DNA from: Rhizobium lusitanum
GTDB taxonomy: Bacteria; Pseudomonadota; Alphaproteobacteria; Rhizobiales; Rhizobiaceae
Reading direction: 5' to 3'
Length of the DNA stretch: 64,000 nt
Assembly (NCBI RefSeq): GCF_014189535.1
Contig: NZ_CP050308.1
Location: forward strand, 1,897,501-1,961,500
Part shown: positions 1 through 12,466 of the stretch, piece after piece
Layout of the letters: each line of letters starts with the position of its first letter
Numbering within the stretch: position 1 is the first letter of the stretch
Translations under genes and position numbers: made by a program
The notes under the pieces: model-generated
Database searches by the model: none
What the model saw: only the letters and a program-made list of their open reading frames with translations
Told to the model about the DNA's origin: nothing

Positions 1-425
1 GCATGCATACCGGCGTCGACTGGGCAGCCCCCCGCGGCACGCCGATCATCTCGGCCGGCAACGGCATCGTCGAAAAGGCCGGCTGGGATTCCGGCGGCTT
101 CGGCAATCAGACGTTGATCCGTCATGCCAATGGCTATGTCTCCTCCTACAACCATCAGAGCGCCATCGCCAAGGGCGTGGTTCCCGGCGCTAAGGTGGTG
201 CAGGGCCAGGTCATCGGCTTCATCGGCTCCACGGGTCTGGCGACCGGGCCGCACCTGCATTACGAGCTAATCGTCAACGGCACCAAGGTCGATCCGCTGC
301 GCATCCGTCTTCCCGGCGGCAAGACCTTGGGCGGCGATGCGCTCGCCAAATTCCAGGACGAACGCAAGCGTATCGACACGCTCCTGAGCGATGAAAAGTC
401 GAAGCAGGTTGCAAGCAAGGACTAA
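1..425 (+). CDS. M23 family metallopeptidase, C-terminal part (5' end outside window)
   Basis: The reading frame is open from the left edge, so only about the last 140 residues are seen. They form the LytM/M23 zinc endopeptidase domain: an HTGVDW zinc-ligand motif at the start, the second-ligand motif GPHLHYE near residue 83, and the glycine-rich strands between them. Family members cleave peptide crosslinks in peptidoglycan or, when degenerate, activate amidases; both zinc motifs look intact here. A charged tail follows the domain. The missing N-terminus probably carries the membrane anchor or coiled coil, which I cannot check. It ends at a TAA and faces the convergent gene at 465-974. Confidence 0.9.
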   Translation, partial: MHTGVDWAAPRGTPIISAGNGIVEKAGWDSGGFGNQTLIRHANGYVSSYNHQSAIAKGVVPGAKVVQGQVIGFIGSTGLATGPHLHYELIVNGTKVDPLRIRLPGGKTLGGDALAKFQDERKRIDTLLSDEKSKQVASKD

Positions 426-464
426 CCCTCGGGCGTTTGAGCGCCGGGATGGCAACCAGAGATT

Positions 465-974
465 TCAGTCCTGGGTATGCCCCAGCTGGACCATCAGTTC
501 GGCAATAAGGTCATCCACGGATTTATGGGCGGTATCGACGACGATCGGGCGGGTGCTCCAGTCGTCATAGGTCCGGTTGACGATCTCATCCCATGTCGGT
601 TTTACCAACCCTTCGACATCCGTCACGCGCGTTTCAGCACGCCGGCGATGCTCGACCCTGTCCGAGCAGACAACTTCCACTTCGACCGCGCGCGTGCCGG
701 CCCGCTTTGCGACCGACAGCCAGGCGTCGCGCGTGACATGGATGGAATTGACCGAATCCGCGACGACCGTCTGCCCCAGCTTGAGATTGTCCTCGGCGAC
801 ACCATAGGCAATCATATAGCCGGCCGGGCCTTCATCCAATTTCAGAACATCGGAAGCTCGCAATGCCTGCTCGATCGTATCGACCCGGACATACACAGCC
901 TCCAGCCGCTTCGCCAAGGCTTGCGCGATGGTGGTTTTACCGCTGCCCGGCAGGCCACCGAAGATAACCAGCAT
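465..974 (-). CDS. P-loop AAA-family ATPase / small-molecule kinase-like protein
   Basis: A protein of 169 residues with a Walker A motif GLPGSGKT at residues 7-14 right after the first beta strand, and a charged helical region ending in DLIAELMVQLG. This layout fits the stand-alone P-loop kinases that phosphorylate small metabolites or antibiotics; the substrate cannot be read from sequence. I placed the start at the ATG at 974 because GGGGAGGGG lies just upstream and the Walker motif then sits at the expected distance from the N-terminus; a longer frame up to 1097 lacks such support. It is downstream of clpB on the same strand, 147 bp away. Confidence 0.8.
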   Translation of the reverse strand: MLVIFGGLPGSGKTTIAQALAKRLEAVYVRVDTIEQALRASDVLKLDEGPAGYMIAYGVAEDNLKLGQTVVADSVNSIHVTRDAWLSVAKRAGTRAVEVEVVCSDRVEHRRRAETRVTDVEGLVKPTWDEIVNRTYDDWSTRPIVVDTAHKSVDDLIAELMVQLGHTQD

Positions 975-1121
975 GATGTCCCCTCCCCGAGCGATTCTCC
1001 AACGCCATGCCAGCTTCGCCGAAGAGCCTTGCGGCGGCAAGGCGATTTCGACACAGGCCTCGGACGAAAAATGGCGGCCCGAGAGCCGCCATTTCATAGA
1101 GTCAAATCACGACGGCGTCGC

Positions 1122-3722
<2,601 letters not shown>

Positions 3723-3842
3723 AGTAGACCTCCATGAATCGCCCTGCCCAGACTGGCACAGACCGATGATTGAGATTGAGCCCCCTGAAAAGGCAGACCC
3801 CGCCCGCCGCCGATTGAGATTTACGGCAAGGCAACAGGGGAG

Positions 3843-3872
3843 AATATGGGAGGGGATTTGAGGAGTTTAAAG
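3843..3872 (-). promoter_or_regulatory. Candidate RpoH (heat-shock) promoter of clpB
   Basis: On the minus strand CTTTAAA (3866-3872) is followed after 15 bases by CCCATATT (3843-3850). This resembles the sigma-32 pattern CTTGAAA / CCCCATnT, with one base off in the -35 element. It would give a leader of roughly 110 bases before clpB. clpB is a classical RpoH target; the match itself is by eye. Confidence 0.4.
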
Positions 3873-3886
3873 GGTGCCGGAAACGA

Positions 3887-3914
3887 AAAAACCCCGGCCT
3901 AGACCGGGGTTTTT
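3887..3914 (-). terminator. Rho-independent terminator after the DUF4167 gene
   Basis: Stem AAAAACCCCGG (3887-3897) and CCGGGGTTTTT (3904-3914) with a six-base loop CCTAGA. The stem is perfect and bounded by A and T runs, so it can stop transcription on either strand. It separates the DUF4167 gene from the clpB promoter. Confidence 0.85.
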
Positions 3915-3970
3915 GCAGATATATGACCGGTCCCGCCTTTACGGCAACGACCTGCACATCCGAATAGTCC

Positions 3971-4702
3971 TCACTCCGTGCCGGCTTCCACCAGTGCGGG
4001 GGCCTCGCTCGGAGTAGCTTCGCCTTCGGCCTGACCTTCGGCATCGGCGCTGCGGCGCGGCTGGCGACGGGGACGATTGCCGGCGTTGCGACGGCGGGGC
4101 TGGCGTTCGCCGGAAGCGACGGGCGTTTCTTCCTCGATCGCAACTTCGGCCGGAATGCCTTCGATCACCGGCTGCGGGCCGGTGCCGTCGATAACCTCGG
4201 GCGCGGGCGCGGCAACGACAACTGGTGCAGGAGCAGGAGCACGGACACGCACCGGAGGCGGTGCCATCTGCGGCTGATCGTCCATATCGTTGTCGTTCGC
4301 ATCCATGTCATCCATGTCGCGGTCAGAATTGTCACGATCGGAATTGTCACGATCGTTAGGATTCTGCTGTTCGTCGCGCTGGAAACGTTCCTGCATCTGC
4401 GCCTGGGCGCTGGCAATGATCCGATTGTAATGTTCAGCGTGCTGAAGATAGTTTTCCGCCATGACGCGGTCGCCGGAGCTGTGAGAATCGCGAGCAAGTG
4501 TCGCGTACTTCTCGGCGATATGCTGTGCGGTTCCGCGGATTTTCACATCGGGACCGGAGCTGTCGTAAGTCCGGGTCAGTGGGTTCGAGCCCTTGCGGTT
4601 AAAATTGTTATTGTTGTTGTTATTATTGTTGTTGTTTCCGCCGCCGCTGCCGTTGTTGTTACCACGCCCCCGACCGCGCTTATTTTGCTGTCCTGGCCTC
4701 AT
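3971..4702 (-). CDS. DUF4167 domain-containing protein
   Basis: A 243-residue protein. The N-terminus is Arg/Gly/Asn rich with an uninterrupted run of 11 Asn, followed by the conserved DUF4167 block (about 35-105, SNPLTRTYDSSGPDVKIRG onward, with the EKYATLARD and AENYLQHAEHY segments). The rest is a disordered acidic then Pro/Ala/Val and Arg-rich tail with DRDNS repeats. The family is nearly confined to alphaproteobacteria and commonly sits beside prmC, as here. The basic, low-complexity ends suggest RNA or nucleic-acid contact, which is inference. GAAGGA precedes the ATG. No function is established. Confidence 0.88.
   Translation of the reverse strand: MRPGQQNKRGRGRGNNNGSGGGNNNNNNNNNNNFNRKGSNPLTRTYDSSGPDVKIRGTAQHIAEKYATLARDSHSSGDRVMAENYLQHAEHYNRIIASAQAQMQERFQRDEQQNPNDRDNSDRDNSDRDMDDMDANDNDMDDQPQMAPPPVRVRAPAPAPVVVAAPAPEVIDGTGPQPVIEGIPAEVAIEEETPVASGERQPRRRNAGNRPRRQPRRSADAEGQAEGEATPSEAPALVEAGTE
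4604..4636 (-). repeat. AAC/AAT trinucleotide tract encoding 11 Asn
   Basis: Eleven consecutive AAC or AAT codons inside the DUF4167 gene. Such tracts can change length in frame by replication slippage. Confidence 0.9.
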
Positions 4703-5048
4703 AGATCCTTCACCTGAATTTTCTTAGTTGGGATGAAATTATACACGGCACCTGCCGCCGTGGCCGGAATCTTCCAAGCCAGAGCCTGCGTGCCGCAAGC
4801 AAACCGCGCCTTAAGCGCCTGTCTGCCGCTCGACTACGTCAGATTAACTGATCACGCATTGGGTTATCTTCAACCTTTGACACTCTTATCAGAGAGCGGA
4901 TCCCCGAGGCTATCCAAGACAGGCGAATCGTTTCGCCTATTCCCAGCAGCCCAACGCGTGAGGGGAACCTATATCGCTTCCTCGGGAAATCCAAGCCTTT
5001 TCTTTGCGATAACAACAAGGTCTCATGAGCCTGCTGCAAATTGTCGCG
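4703..5048. other. Intergenic region between DUF4167 gene and prmC
   Basis: These 346 bp hold no convincing coding sequence: short frames here have no ribosome site and no family resemblance. The only structure I see is a hairpin at 4921-4938 (AGGCGAA, loop TCGT, TTCGCCT), which could end the prfA-prmC transcript but lacks a clear T run. The promoter of the DUF4167 gene must lie here; no strong hexamers stand out. Confidence 0.6.
4921..4938 (-). terminator. Hairpin, possible prfA-prmC terminator
   Basis: Seven-base perfect stem AGGCGAA / TTCGCCT with a four-base loop, about 110 bases past the prmC stop on the minus strand. The following bases contain only a weak T-rich stretch, so termination is uncertain. 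Confidence 0.35.
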
Positions 5049-5924
5049 TTAGTGGTGATATTGAAACAAGAGCACCCGATCGTTGTGCCCATAGTCCCGG
5101 GCCGCTTCGATAAGGAAAAATCCTGCTCCTTCAAAAACCGAAGTCACCGTCTTGCGCTGATCATAACCGATCTCCACGCCGACAATACCATCTCGGTGCA
5201 GAAACCGCGCCGCATCCTCTGCAATTGCTCTGTAGGCATCCAGCCCGTCAAGGCCACCGTCGAGAGCTGCCGGAGGATCGAAATTCTTTACTTCAGGAGC
5301 GAGAGTGGAAATGACACTGGACTCAATATAGGGCGGATTTGAGACAATCACGTGAAATCGACCGTGGATGGCTTCAAACCAGCTTCCCTGCACCGTCTCA
5401 AACCGTGCCGCCAAGCCATTGCGCACCGCATTCGCCCGCGCCGTCTCCAAAGCTTCACCGGAAATATCGGAGCCGATGCCCATTGCCTGCGGACATTCAT
5501 GCAGCAGTGCGAGACAGATGGCCCCCGTGCCCGTGCCCATGTCCAATAGGTCGATAGTCCCATATTCCGCTGCAAGACGTCGCGCGTGCGGCAGCACGGT
5601 ATCGACCAGGATTTCCGTATCGGGGCGCGGCTCCAGTGTTGCAGCTGACAGCGTCATGGGCAGGCCATAGAACTCTCGCTCGCCTAGGATACGATGCACC
5701 GGTTCGTGATTGAGCCGGCGCGCGATCGCCGCGCACACTGCCTCCGCGCGATCCGGCGCCACGACCTCGGCACCGCGCGTGACCAGTTCAGTCGATGACA
5801 AATGAAGAAGACCGACGACGAGGATTCGGGCCTCCGTTGCGGGATCATCGAGATCGGCCTCGATGAAACGGGCGCGCACCTCCTGGAACAGTCCAGCGAC
5901 GGTTGCTCCCGGCCCGCCGCTCAT
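5049..5924 (-). CDS. prmC: Peptide chain release factor N5-glutamine methyltransferase PrmC
   Basis: This 291-residue enzyme methylates the Gln of the GGQ loop of release factors using S-adenosylmethionine. Seen in the sequence: an N-terminal helical domain (about 1-90) that binds the release factor, SAM motif [12 protein letters not shown] at 128-138, and the catalytic NPPY at 196-199. Its start codon overlaps the stop codon of prfA by four bases (ATGA), so substrate and modifying enzyme are translationally coupled. The length is normal for the family. Confidence 0.96.
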   Translation of the reverse strand: MSGGPGATVAGLFQEVRARFIEADLDDPATEARILVVGLLHLSSTELVTRGAEVVAPDRAEAVCAAIARRLNHEPVHRILGEREFYGLPMTLSAATLEPRPDTEILVDTVLPHARRLAAEYGTIDLLDMGTGTGAICLALLHECPQAMGIGSDISGEALETARANAVRNGLAARFETVQGSWFEAIHGRFHVIVSNPPYIESSVISTLAPEVKNFDPPAALDGGLDGLDAYRAIAEDAARFLHRDGIVGVEIGYDQRKTVTSVFEGAGFFLIEAARDYGHNDRVLLFQYHH

Positions 5925-7000
5925 CGCTGTTCGCCGAGTTGGGCGAGTTGGCTCGCCTGATGGTCGGCGCGAAGCGCATCGACCACTTCATCGATCTCGC
6001 CTTCCATCATCCGGTCGAGCTTATAGAGCGTCAGGTTGATGCGATGGTCGGTGATGCGTCCCTGTGGAAAATTATAGGTGCGGATGCGTTCGGAGCGGTC
6101 GCCGGAACCAACCTGGCTCTTGCGGTCGGCAGACCGTTCATTATCGGCGCGCTGGCGCTCCATGTCGAAGAGGCGTGAACGCAGCACCTGCATTGCCTTG
6201 GCGCGGTTCTGGTGCTGCGACTTTTCCGAACTCGTCACCACGATCCCCGAGGGAAGATGGGTGATGCGCACCGCAGAGTCTGTCGTATTGACGTGCTGGC
6301 CGCCAGCGCCGGAAGAGCGCATGGTATCGATACGGATGTCCTCGGCACGAACTTCGATATCGATTTCCTCGGCTTCCGGCAGCACCGCGACGGTTGCCGC
6401 CGACGTGTGGATGCGCCCGCCCGCCTCGGTTGCCGGCACGCGCTGCACGCGATGCACGCCGGATTCGAATTTCAGCCGCGAGAACACGCCCTTGCCGGTG
6501 ATCGTCGCGATGACTTCCTTGTAGCCGCCGGCTTCGCCGTCACTGGCCGAAAGGATTTCGACTTTCCAACCATTGTTCGCGGCGAAGCGCTCATACATGC
6601 GGAAGAGATCGCCGCCGAACAGGGCGGCTTCCGAGCCGCCGGTTCCGGCGCGGATTTCGAGGATCGCGCTCTTTTCGTCGGCCGCGTCCTTCGGCAGCAG
6701 CAAGATCTGGATATCCTGCTCCAGCGCCTCGATCCGCTCCTTGACCTCGGGCAGCTCCATATCGGCGAGATCGCGCATCTCGCGGTCGACCGACTTGTCG
6801 GCGAGCATGGCTTCCAGATCCGAAGCCTCGGCAATCGCCTTCTCATAGTCGCGGATCTTGGCGACGACCGGCTGCAATTCGGAATATTCGGAAGCAAGCT
6901 TCACATAGACATCCGCCGCCGGACCGGCGGACATACGCGCTTCGATCTCGCCGAAACGGCGTTCCAATTCGCGCATTTTTTCAATGGGAAGGTTTGCCAC
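5921..7000 (-). CDS. prfA: Peptide chain release factor 1
   Basis: RF1 reads UAA and UAG stop codons and triggers peptide release. The protein has the anticodon-like PAT tripeptide (about 189-191, in RVPATEAGG) and the universal GGQ motif (233-235, in GAGGQHVN). I chose the GTG at 7000, giving 360 residues beginning VANLPIEKM: a GGAG lies six bases before it, and RF1 orthologues in rhizobia start at this point. A TTG four codons upstream overlaps that ribosome site and is unlikely. It is followed by prmC with a four-base overlap. Confidence 0.95.
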   Translation of the reverse strand: MANLPIEKMRELERRFGEIEARMSAGPAADVYVKLASEYSELQPVVAKIRDYEKAIAEASDLEAMLADKSVDREMRDLADMELPEVKERIEALEQDIQILLLPKDAADEKSAILEIRAGTGGSEAALFGGDLFRMYERFAANNGWKVEILSASDGEAGGYKEVIATITGKGVFSRLKFESGVHRVQRVPATEAGGRIHTSAATVAVLPEAEEIDIEVRAEDIRIDTMRSSGAGGQHVNTTDSAVRITHLPSGIVVTSSEKSQHQNRAKAMQVLRSRLFDMERQRADNERSADRKSQVGSGDRSERIRTYNFPQGRITDHRINLTLYKLDRMMEGEIDEVVDALRADHQASQLAQLGEQR

Positions 7001-7031
7001 CCCACACTCCAATTCTTCTTATTTGTTCTGT

Positions 7032-9299
7032 CTACAACGGAATATTGTGGCTCTCGGCGAAGCCGGCAAGGATCTCTCGCATCGAGGCCGTCGGGCGCTT
7101 GTCGTCCAGCGCCTCCTCCATCACCTTCGACAACGCCTGGAGATCGAGACCCAGCAGCATCGCCTTGACCGGGCCGATGGAAGCGGGCGACATCGATACC
7201 GAGCGGAAGCCGAGGCCCAGCAGCGCCATCGCCGAAATCGTCTTGCCGGCAAGTTCGCCGCAGAGCGTCACCGGCGTCTTGTTGCGTTCGCCGGCACGCA
7301 CGATGTCGCGCAGGATGCGCAGGAACGGACGCCCGAGCGGATCGAAACGGTCCGACACGCGTGCATTGCCACGATCGACCGCCATCGAGAACTGGAAGAG
7401 ATCGTTGGAGCCGACCGAGACGAAATCGACCGCCGCCATCAGCTCGTCGAGCTGCCAGAGCAGCGCCGGCACTTCCAGCATGGCGCCGAATTGCAGCTTG
7501 CGCGGCAGGGCATGACCGAAGCGCGACAGGTGCTGCACTTCCTTCTGTAAAAGCTCGCGCACTGCCTCGATCTCGGAGACCTCCGTGACCATCGGCACCA
7601 TCATCTTCAATTCGCCGTCGGCCGCCGCCTTCAGCATGGCGCGCAACTGTGTGCGGAGCAAGCCGGGCCGGTCGAGCGACAGGCGAATGGCGCGCCAGCC
7701 GAGCGCCGGGTTCTCTTCCTCATGGGCGCGGAAATAAGGCACGACCTTATCGCCGCCGATATCGAGCGTCCTGAAAGTGACGACACGCCCGCCCGCCTGC
7801 TTCAGCACGCTGCGATAGAAGGCTTCCTGCTCCTCCGCCTTCGGCATGGTCGAGGCGATCATGAATTGCAGCTCGGTACGGAACAGGCCGATGCCTTCCG
7901 CGCCCGATTCGGCAAGCTGCGGCAGATCGACCAGCAGACCTGCATTCATCATCAGCGAAATACGCTGCCCGTCCCTGGTGACCGGCTCGACCGAACGCAG
8001 GGCGCGGAACTGCTCCTGTCGGCGGGCACGGAAACGCACCTTTTCTTCATAGGAACGCAGGTGATCGGCCATCGGCCGCAGGTGCACATGACCACCATCG
8101 CCATCGATGATGACGGAATCGCCGTTTTCGGCGAGAGCCACGACGCCGGCCGCCTGGCCGACGACCGCAATGCCCATGGCACGCGCAACGATGACGACGT
8201 GACTGGTGACGGCGCCCTCTTCGAGCACCAGACCGCGAATATTGGCGCGCGGATAATCGAGCAGCTCAGCGGCACCCATGGCGCGCGCAAAAATCACGGC
8301 ATCTGTCGGGAAGCCGTCGGCCGCCGTGCGCCCGGAATAGCCGGTAAGCTGCCGGAGCAGCCGGTTGGCCAGATCCTCGAAATCATGCATGCGCTCGCGC
8401 AGATAGGGATCGGTCAGGCGCATCATCCGCGCCTTGGTGTCGCTCTGCACCTTCTCGACCGCAGCTTCCGCGGTCAGGCCGTTGCGGATCGCCTCTTCGA
8501 GCTTGCGCACCCAGCCCTGGTCGTGGGCGAACATGCGGTAGGTTTCCAGAACCTCGCGGTGCTCACCCTCCATGGAAACGTCGCGCCGCGAGAGCATGTC
8601 GTCGATGGAGATGCGCAGCGAGCCGAGCGCCTCGGCCAGCCGGCCGATTTCCTTGTCGGTATCCTCGTTCAGCAGATTGGTAACAACGATGCGCGGCTCG
8701 TGCAGCACGACGTAGCCAAGGCCGATGCCTTCATTGTAGCTGTCGCCGTCGATGGTGACCGAACGGGTAAGATCGAGCTCGAGGCCCGGCTTGGTGATCT
8801 TCTTCAGCTCGCCGGTGGCGATCATCTCGGCCAGCACCATCGCGGTCGTCTCGAGCGCTTCCAGCTCTTCTTCGCGATAGTTGCGGCTTGCCTTGTTCTG
8901 CACGACAAGAACGCCGAGAGAACGGCCGGTGCGCAGGATCGGCACGCCGAGGAAGGAGTGGTAGACCTCTTCGCCGGTTTCCGGGAGATAGCGGAAGGCG
9001 GGATGCGATTGCGCGTCGGAGAGATTGAGCGGCTGGGCGGAAGCCGCGATGGTGCCGACCAGGCCCTGGCCCATCTTCAATTGCGAAAGATGGACGGCTT
9101 CCTTGTTCAGACCCTCGGTGGCGTAGAGTTCGAGCACCCCGTCGGCGCGCAGCACGTAGACCGAGCAGACCTCGGCGACCATGTTGCTGGCGATCTGGCG
9201 GACGATCCGGTCAAGACGCTCCTGCGGCTCCAGCGGCTCCGCCATCAATTCGCGCAGCCGCTTGAGCAGAACGCGTGGACCGCCGGATAGGTCTCTCAT
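7032..9299 (-). CDS. ptsP: Phosphoenolpyruvate-protein phosphotransferase PtsP (EI-Ntr)
   Basis: First enzyme of the nitrogen PTS: it takes phosphate from phosphoenolpyruvate and passes it to the NPr protein, linking nitrogen and carbon state to regulation. The 755 residues comprise an N-terminal GAF domain (about 10-155), the HPr-binding domain, the phospho-His motif with H367 in GAVTSHVVIVARAMG, and the C-terminal PEP-binding barrel with the VTLCGELAG cysteine motif. The ATG at 9299 begins MRDLSGGP, the usual start of rhizobial PtsP, with GGGAGC upstream; a GTG further out at 9347 has no ribosome site. It lies 102 bp after lysC, on the same strand. Confidence 0.95.
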   Translation of the reverse strand: MRDLSGGPRVLLKRLRELMAEPLEPQERLDRIVRQIASNMVAEVCSVYVLRADGVLELYATEGLNKEAVHLSQLKMGQGLVGTIAASAQPLNLSDAQSHPAFRYLPETGEEVYHSFLGVPILRTGRSLGVLVVQNKASRNYREEELEALETTAMVLAEMIATGELKKITKPGLELDLTRSVTIDGDSYNEGIGLGYVVLHEPRIVVTNLLNEDTDKEIGRLAEALGSLRISIDDMLSRRDVSMEGEHREVLETYRMFAHDQGWVRKLEEAIRNGLTAEAAVEKVQSDTKARMMRLTDPYLRERMHDFEDLANRLLRQLTGYSGRTAADGFPTDAVIFARAMGAAELLDYPRANIRGLVLEEGAVTSHVVIVARAMGIAVVGQAAGVVALAENGDSVIIDGDGGHVHLRPMADHLRSYEEKVRFRARRQEQFRALRSVEPVTRDGQRISLMMNAGLLVDLPQLAESGAEGIGLFRTELQFMIASTMPKAEEQEAFYRSVLKQAGGRVVTFRTLDIGGDKVVPYFRAHEEENPALGWRAIRLSLDRPGLLRTQLRAMLKAAADGELKMMVPMVTEVSEIEAVRELLQKEVQHLSRFGHALPRKLQFGAMLEVPALLWQLDELMAAVDFVSVGSNDLFQFSMAVDRGNARVSDRFDPLGRPFLRILRDIVRAGERNKTPVTLCGELAGKTISAMALLGLGFRSVSMSPASIGPVKAMLLGLDLQALSKVMEEALDDKRPTASMREILAGFAESHNIPL

Positions 9300-9401
9300 T
9301 GCGTCTCTAGCTCCCGAAATCAAGATATTGCCGTCAGTCTTGCCCACGTCAGGGCCGGCCGAAACTCACCTCCGTCACGGTCCGTTGTCAGCAGTCCTTT
9401 A

Positions 9402-10676
9402 TCAACTCTTATCCAGACCGTAGCAGGAATGCAAAGTCCTGACTGCGAGTTCTGCATAAGGACCGTCGATGAGAATGGAAATCTTGATTTCCGACGTCGT
9501 AATAGCCTTGATGTTGATGCCTTTTTCGGCAAGTGCCTGGAAAGCGGTCGCAGCGACGCCAGCGTGCGAACGCATGCCGATACCGATGACCGAGACCTTG
9601 ACGAGACCTGATTCGTTTTGAACGACGTCGTAGCCGATCTTGTCCTTGTTATCGCCGAGAACACGCAGCGCCTTTTCGACATCGCCCGAAGGAACCGTGA
9701 AGGTCATGTCGGTCTTGGAACCGTCCTCGGAAATGTTCTGGACGATCATGTCGACGTTGATGTGGCTTTCGGCCAAAGGCCCGAAGATCGCGGCGGAGAC
9801 GCCCGGCCGGTCGGCAAGACGGCGCAGCGAGATCTGGGCTTCATCCTTGGCATAGGCAATACCGGTGACTACTTCCTGTTCCACGATTTCTTCCTCGTCA
9901 CAAATCAGCGTTCCGGGCGGGTTCAACAGATCGCCCATGCCCGGAGCATCGGGATCTTCAAATGAGGAGCGCACGAAGGTGCGGACCTTAAAGACCATGG
10001 CCAGCTCGACCGACCGCACCTGCAGCACCTTGGCGCCGAGCGAGGCCATTTCAAGCATTTCTTCGAAGGCGATCTTCTTCAGACGCCGCGCCTTCGGCTC
10101 TATGCGCGGATCGGTCGTGTAGACGCCGTCAACATCGGTATAGATATCGCAACGATCGGCCTTCACCGCAGCGGCGATCGCCACGGCAGAGGTATCGGAT
10201 CCGCCACGGCCAAGCGTCGAGAGACGATTGTCCGGACCAAGACCCTGGAAGCCGGCGACGACAGCCACCTGGCCTTCTCCCATGCGTCGGATGATTTCCG
10301 TGCCTTCAATCTCGAGAATGCGCGCAGCACCATGGGCGTTGTCGGTCCGGATCGGGATCTGCCACCCCTGCCAGGAGCGGGCATTGATGCCCATCGCCTG
10401 CAACGCAATCGCCAGGAGCCCGGAGGTCACCTGTTCGCCGGAAGCGACGATGGCGTCATATTCGCGCGCATCATAGATCGAATGATCGGCGCCCGCGACC
10501 TTCGGCATGTTCTGCACCCAGCCGACCAGCTCATTGGTCTTGCCAGACATGGCGGAAACGACGACCGCGACCTCATGGCCCGCGTCGACTTCACGTTTCA
10601 CATGGCGTGCGACATTCTTGATACGGTCCAGATCCGCGACGGACGTTCCGCCGAATTTCATCACGATGCGTGCCAT
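9402..10676 (-). CDS. lysC: Aspartate kinase
   Basis: Phosphorylates aspartate, the first step to lysine, threonine and methionine. The 424 residues start with MARIVMKFGGTSVAD, the kinase signature, and the central TDVDGVYTTDPR segment is typical of the family. The last about 150 residues are two ACT domains (around 265-420) that bind the feedback inhibitor amino acids. The length is that of the single-function alpha/beta-type enzyme, with no fused homoserine dehydrogenase. A GAGG site precedes the ATG. It is transcribed toward ptsP. Confidence 0.96.
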   Translation of the reverse strand: MARIVMKFGGTSVADLDRIKNVARHVKREVDAGHEVAVVVSAMSGKTNELVGWVQNMPKVAGADHSIYDAREYDAIVASGEQVTSGLLAIALQAMGINARSWQGWQIPIRTDNAHGAARILEIEGTEIIRRMGEGQVAVVAGFQGLGPDNRLSTLGRGGSDTSAVAIAAAVKADRCDIYTDVDGVYTTDPRIEPKARRLKKIAFEEMLEMASLGAKVLQVRSVELAMVFKVRTFVRSSFEDPDAPGMGDLLNPPGTLICDEEEIVEQEVVTGIAYAKDEAQISLRRLADRPGVSAAIFGPLAESHINVDMIVQNISEDGSKTDMTFTVPSGDVEKALRVLGDNKDKIGYDVVQNESGLVKVSVIGIGMRSHAGVAATAFQALAEKGINIKAITTSEIKISILIDGPYAELAVRTLHSCYGLDKS

Positions 10677-10838
10677 GTGCCTCTACCAGTACCAGCGCCG
10701 GGCGGCCGAAACGCGATGAGCCCGGCATGCTAAATAGCCTTCCGCTGCATGAGCCGGAAAAGCCTAATCTCAATGGGGGCGTCTCTTAGCGAGTTTGGCA
10801 GGCCGGTGCAATAGCATGGCGCGGTGTAATAGTTCTCT

Positions 10839-11465
10839 TTAATACTCCACTTTGATACTCGACCAGAGCCTCTCGAGGATCGCGCCTTCCTTGGGGAGGT
10901 TTTCCCTGTTGGCGAAGGTTGCCACAAGAACGCCGCCGTCCGGGCGACCCGTCGCAACGATTTCATAATCCATGACGTCGTTGGCGTTCGCAGTCTCCGC
11001 CTTGACGCCCTTCAGCACGTTACCGGCGGCCAGGGTCCGCTGAGTAGCTTCCTTCGTCATCTTGGCGCCGCCGTCGATGCTTTCCTGCACCATCTGCTGC
11101 AGGACGAAATCGGTGATGCTGGAGGGATTGAAGCCTTTATATTCTTGGACGATGATACCGGTGCCGATCGGCGTCAACAGGGCATATTGCGTGATGCCAT
11201 CGCCAAGATCGCTTTTCGCGACCGTGAACTGGCCATCATGGTCGAAGGAAAACTTGGGGCCGGCAAAAGTGACCGTGTCGCTGCGCTGGAGGTCTACCGA
11301 AAGCTTGCGCCCGTCCTTGGTGGTGACATCAAGCGTATCGCCCGGATTGATACCCACCTCCACGCCATCGATCGTCAGGCGAAACCCCTTGCCGTCGCCT
11401 GCAAATGCAGTCCCGGTCGCAAGACAGGAGGCGACGATTGTCGCCGCGTAAAAGAATGATCGCAT
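10839..11465 (-). CDS. Conserved exported protein of unknown function
   Basis: A 208-residue protein starting at the ATG at 11465, preceded by GGAGAGGGGG. The first 23 residues are a clear signal peptide (basic start, hydrophobic core, AFA cleavage site), so the product is probably periplasmic. The mature part is a soluble, beta-rich sequence with DGVEVGINPGDTLDVTT and a conserved-looking C-terminus LERLWSSIKVEY. I do not recognise the family. A reading frame extending to 11603 lacks a signal peptide at its start and is rejected as the true N-terminus. Confidence 0.75.
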   Translation of the reverse strand: MRSFFYAATIVASCLATGTAFAGDGKGFRLTIDGVEVGINPGDTLDVTTKDGRKLSVDLQRSDTVTFAGPKFSFDHDGQFTVAKSDLGDGITQYALLTPIGTGIIVQEYKGFNPSSITDFVLQQMVQESIDGGAKMTKEATQRTLAAGNVLKGVKAETANANDVMDYEIVATGRPDGGVLVATFANRENLPKEGAILERLWSSIKVEY

Positions 11466-11700
11466 GAAGCCCCCTCTCCGAATACCAGTGCGACACAATA
11501 GCCTTGGATCCAAAAGGCCATTTGACAATAGGGAGAGTTGATCGGCCACGAAACTCCTTGCTGTCAAGCTTTCGCGGATGCCCTTCCCAAACATCGAACA
11601 CAATCCTGCCTGCCGGTCGAACCGCCTCGGCCCTTGACATCGGCTTGCGATCGTCCGACTTCACATCTACGAAGTGCCACCCAGACCAAGGAGCGGAACC

Positions 11701-12447
11701 ATGAGCGAAACGGCGAAAAGCACGATCGACCAGAGCGAAGTGGATCGCTTTTCCGCCATGGCGGCGGAATGGTGGAGCCCGACCGGCAAGTTCAAGCCGC
11801 TGCACAAGTTCAACCCGGTGCGGCTTGCCTATATCCGCGACCATGCCTGCGAGAATTTCGGCCGAGATCCGAAGAGCGCCCGGCCGCTGGAAGGTCTGCG
11901 CGTGCTCGATATCGGCTGCGGCGGCGGATTGCTGTCGGAGCCGGTGGCGCGCATGGGCGCCTCGGTCGTCGGCGCCGACCCCTCCGAAAAGAACATCGGC
12001 ATCGCCTCGACTCATGCGAAAGCCTCCGGCGTTCCCGTCGATTATCGCGCCGTGACCGCCGAGCAGCTGGCCGAGGCCGGCGAGACCTTCGATATCGTGC
12101 TCAACATGGAAGTGGTCGAGCATGTCGCCGATGTCGAGTTCTTCATCACGACCTGCGCCAAGATGGTCCGTCCCGGCGGCCTGATGTACGTCGCCACCAT
12201 CAACCGCACCATGAAGGCGGCGGCACTCGCTATCTTTGCCGCCGAAAACGTCCTGCGCTGGCTGCCGCGCGGCACGCATCAATATGAAAAGCTCGTCCGC
12301 CCGGAAGAAATCGAAAAGCCGCTCGCAGCCGACGGCCTCGACATCATCGCCCGCACCGGCGTCTTCTATTCGCCGCTGCAGGACCGGTGGAACCTGTCGA
12401 AGGACATGGATGTGAACTACATGCTACTGGCGAAGCGGGCCGGCTGA
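11701..12447 (+). CDS. ubiG: Ubiquinone biosynthesis O-methyltransferase UbiG
   Basis: Performs both O-methylation steps of ubiquinone synthesis with S-adenosylmethionine. The 248-residue protein has the N-terminal [19 protein letters not shown] block diagnostic of UbiG, SAM motif [12 protein letters not shown] at 68-78 and the acidic motif ADPSEKNI after it. The start at 11701 follows AAGGAGCGGAACC, an ideal ribosome site; a longer frame from 11674 is not needed. It is divergent from the exported protein gene at 10839-11465, across 235 bp that contain a TTGACA at 11634-11639. Confidence 0.96.
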   Translation: MSETAKSTIDQSEVDRFSAMAAEWWSPTGKFKPLHKFNPVRLAYIRDHACENFGRDPKSARPLEGLRVLDIGCGGGLLSEPVARMGASVVGADPSEKNIGIASTHAKASGVPVDYRAVTAEQLAEAGETFDIVLNMEVVEHVADVEFFITTCAKMVRPGGLMYVATINRTMKAAALAIFAAENVLRWLPRGTHQYEKLVRPEEIEKPLAADGLDIIARTGVFYSPLQDRWNLSKDMDVNYMLLAKRAG

Positions 12448-12466
12448 AAACCGCCCTGCTGCCGGA

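Noticed and set aside
4733..5113. Possible gene in the DUF4167-prmC spacer
   Set aside because: No ribosome site, overlaps the prmC end and has no family resemblance.
7722..9290. 522-residue frame antisense to ptsP
   Set aside because: Same codon-bias effect; no motif or ribosome site.
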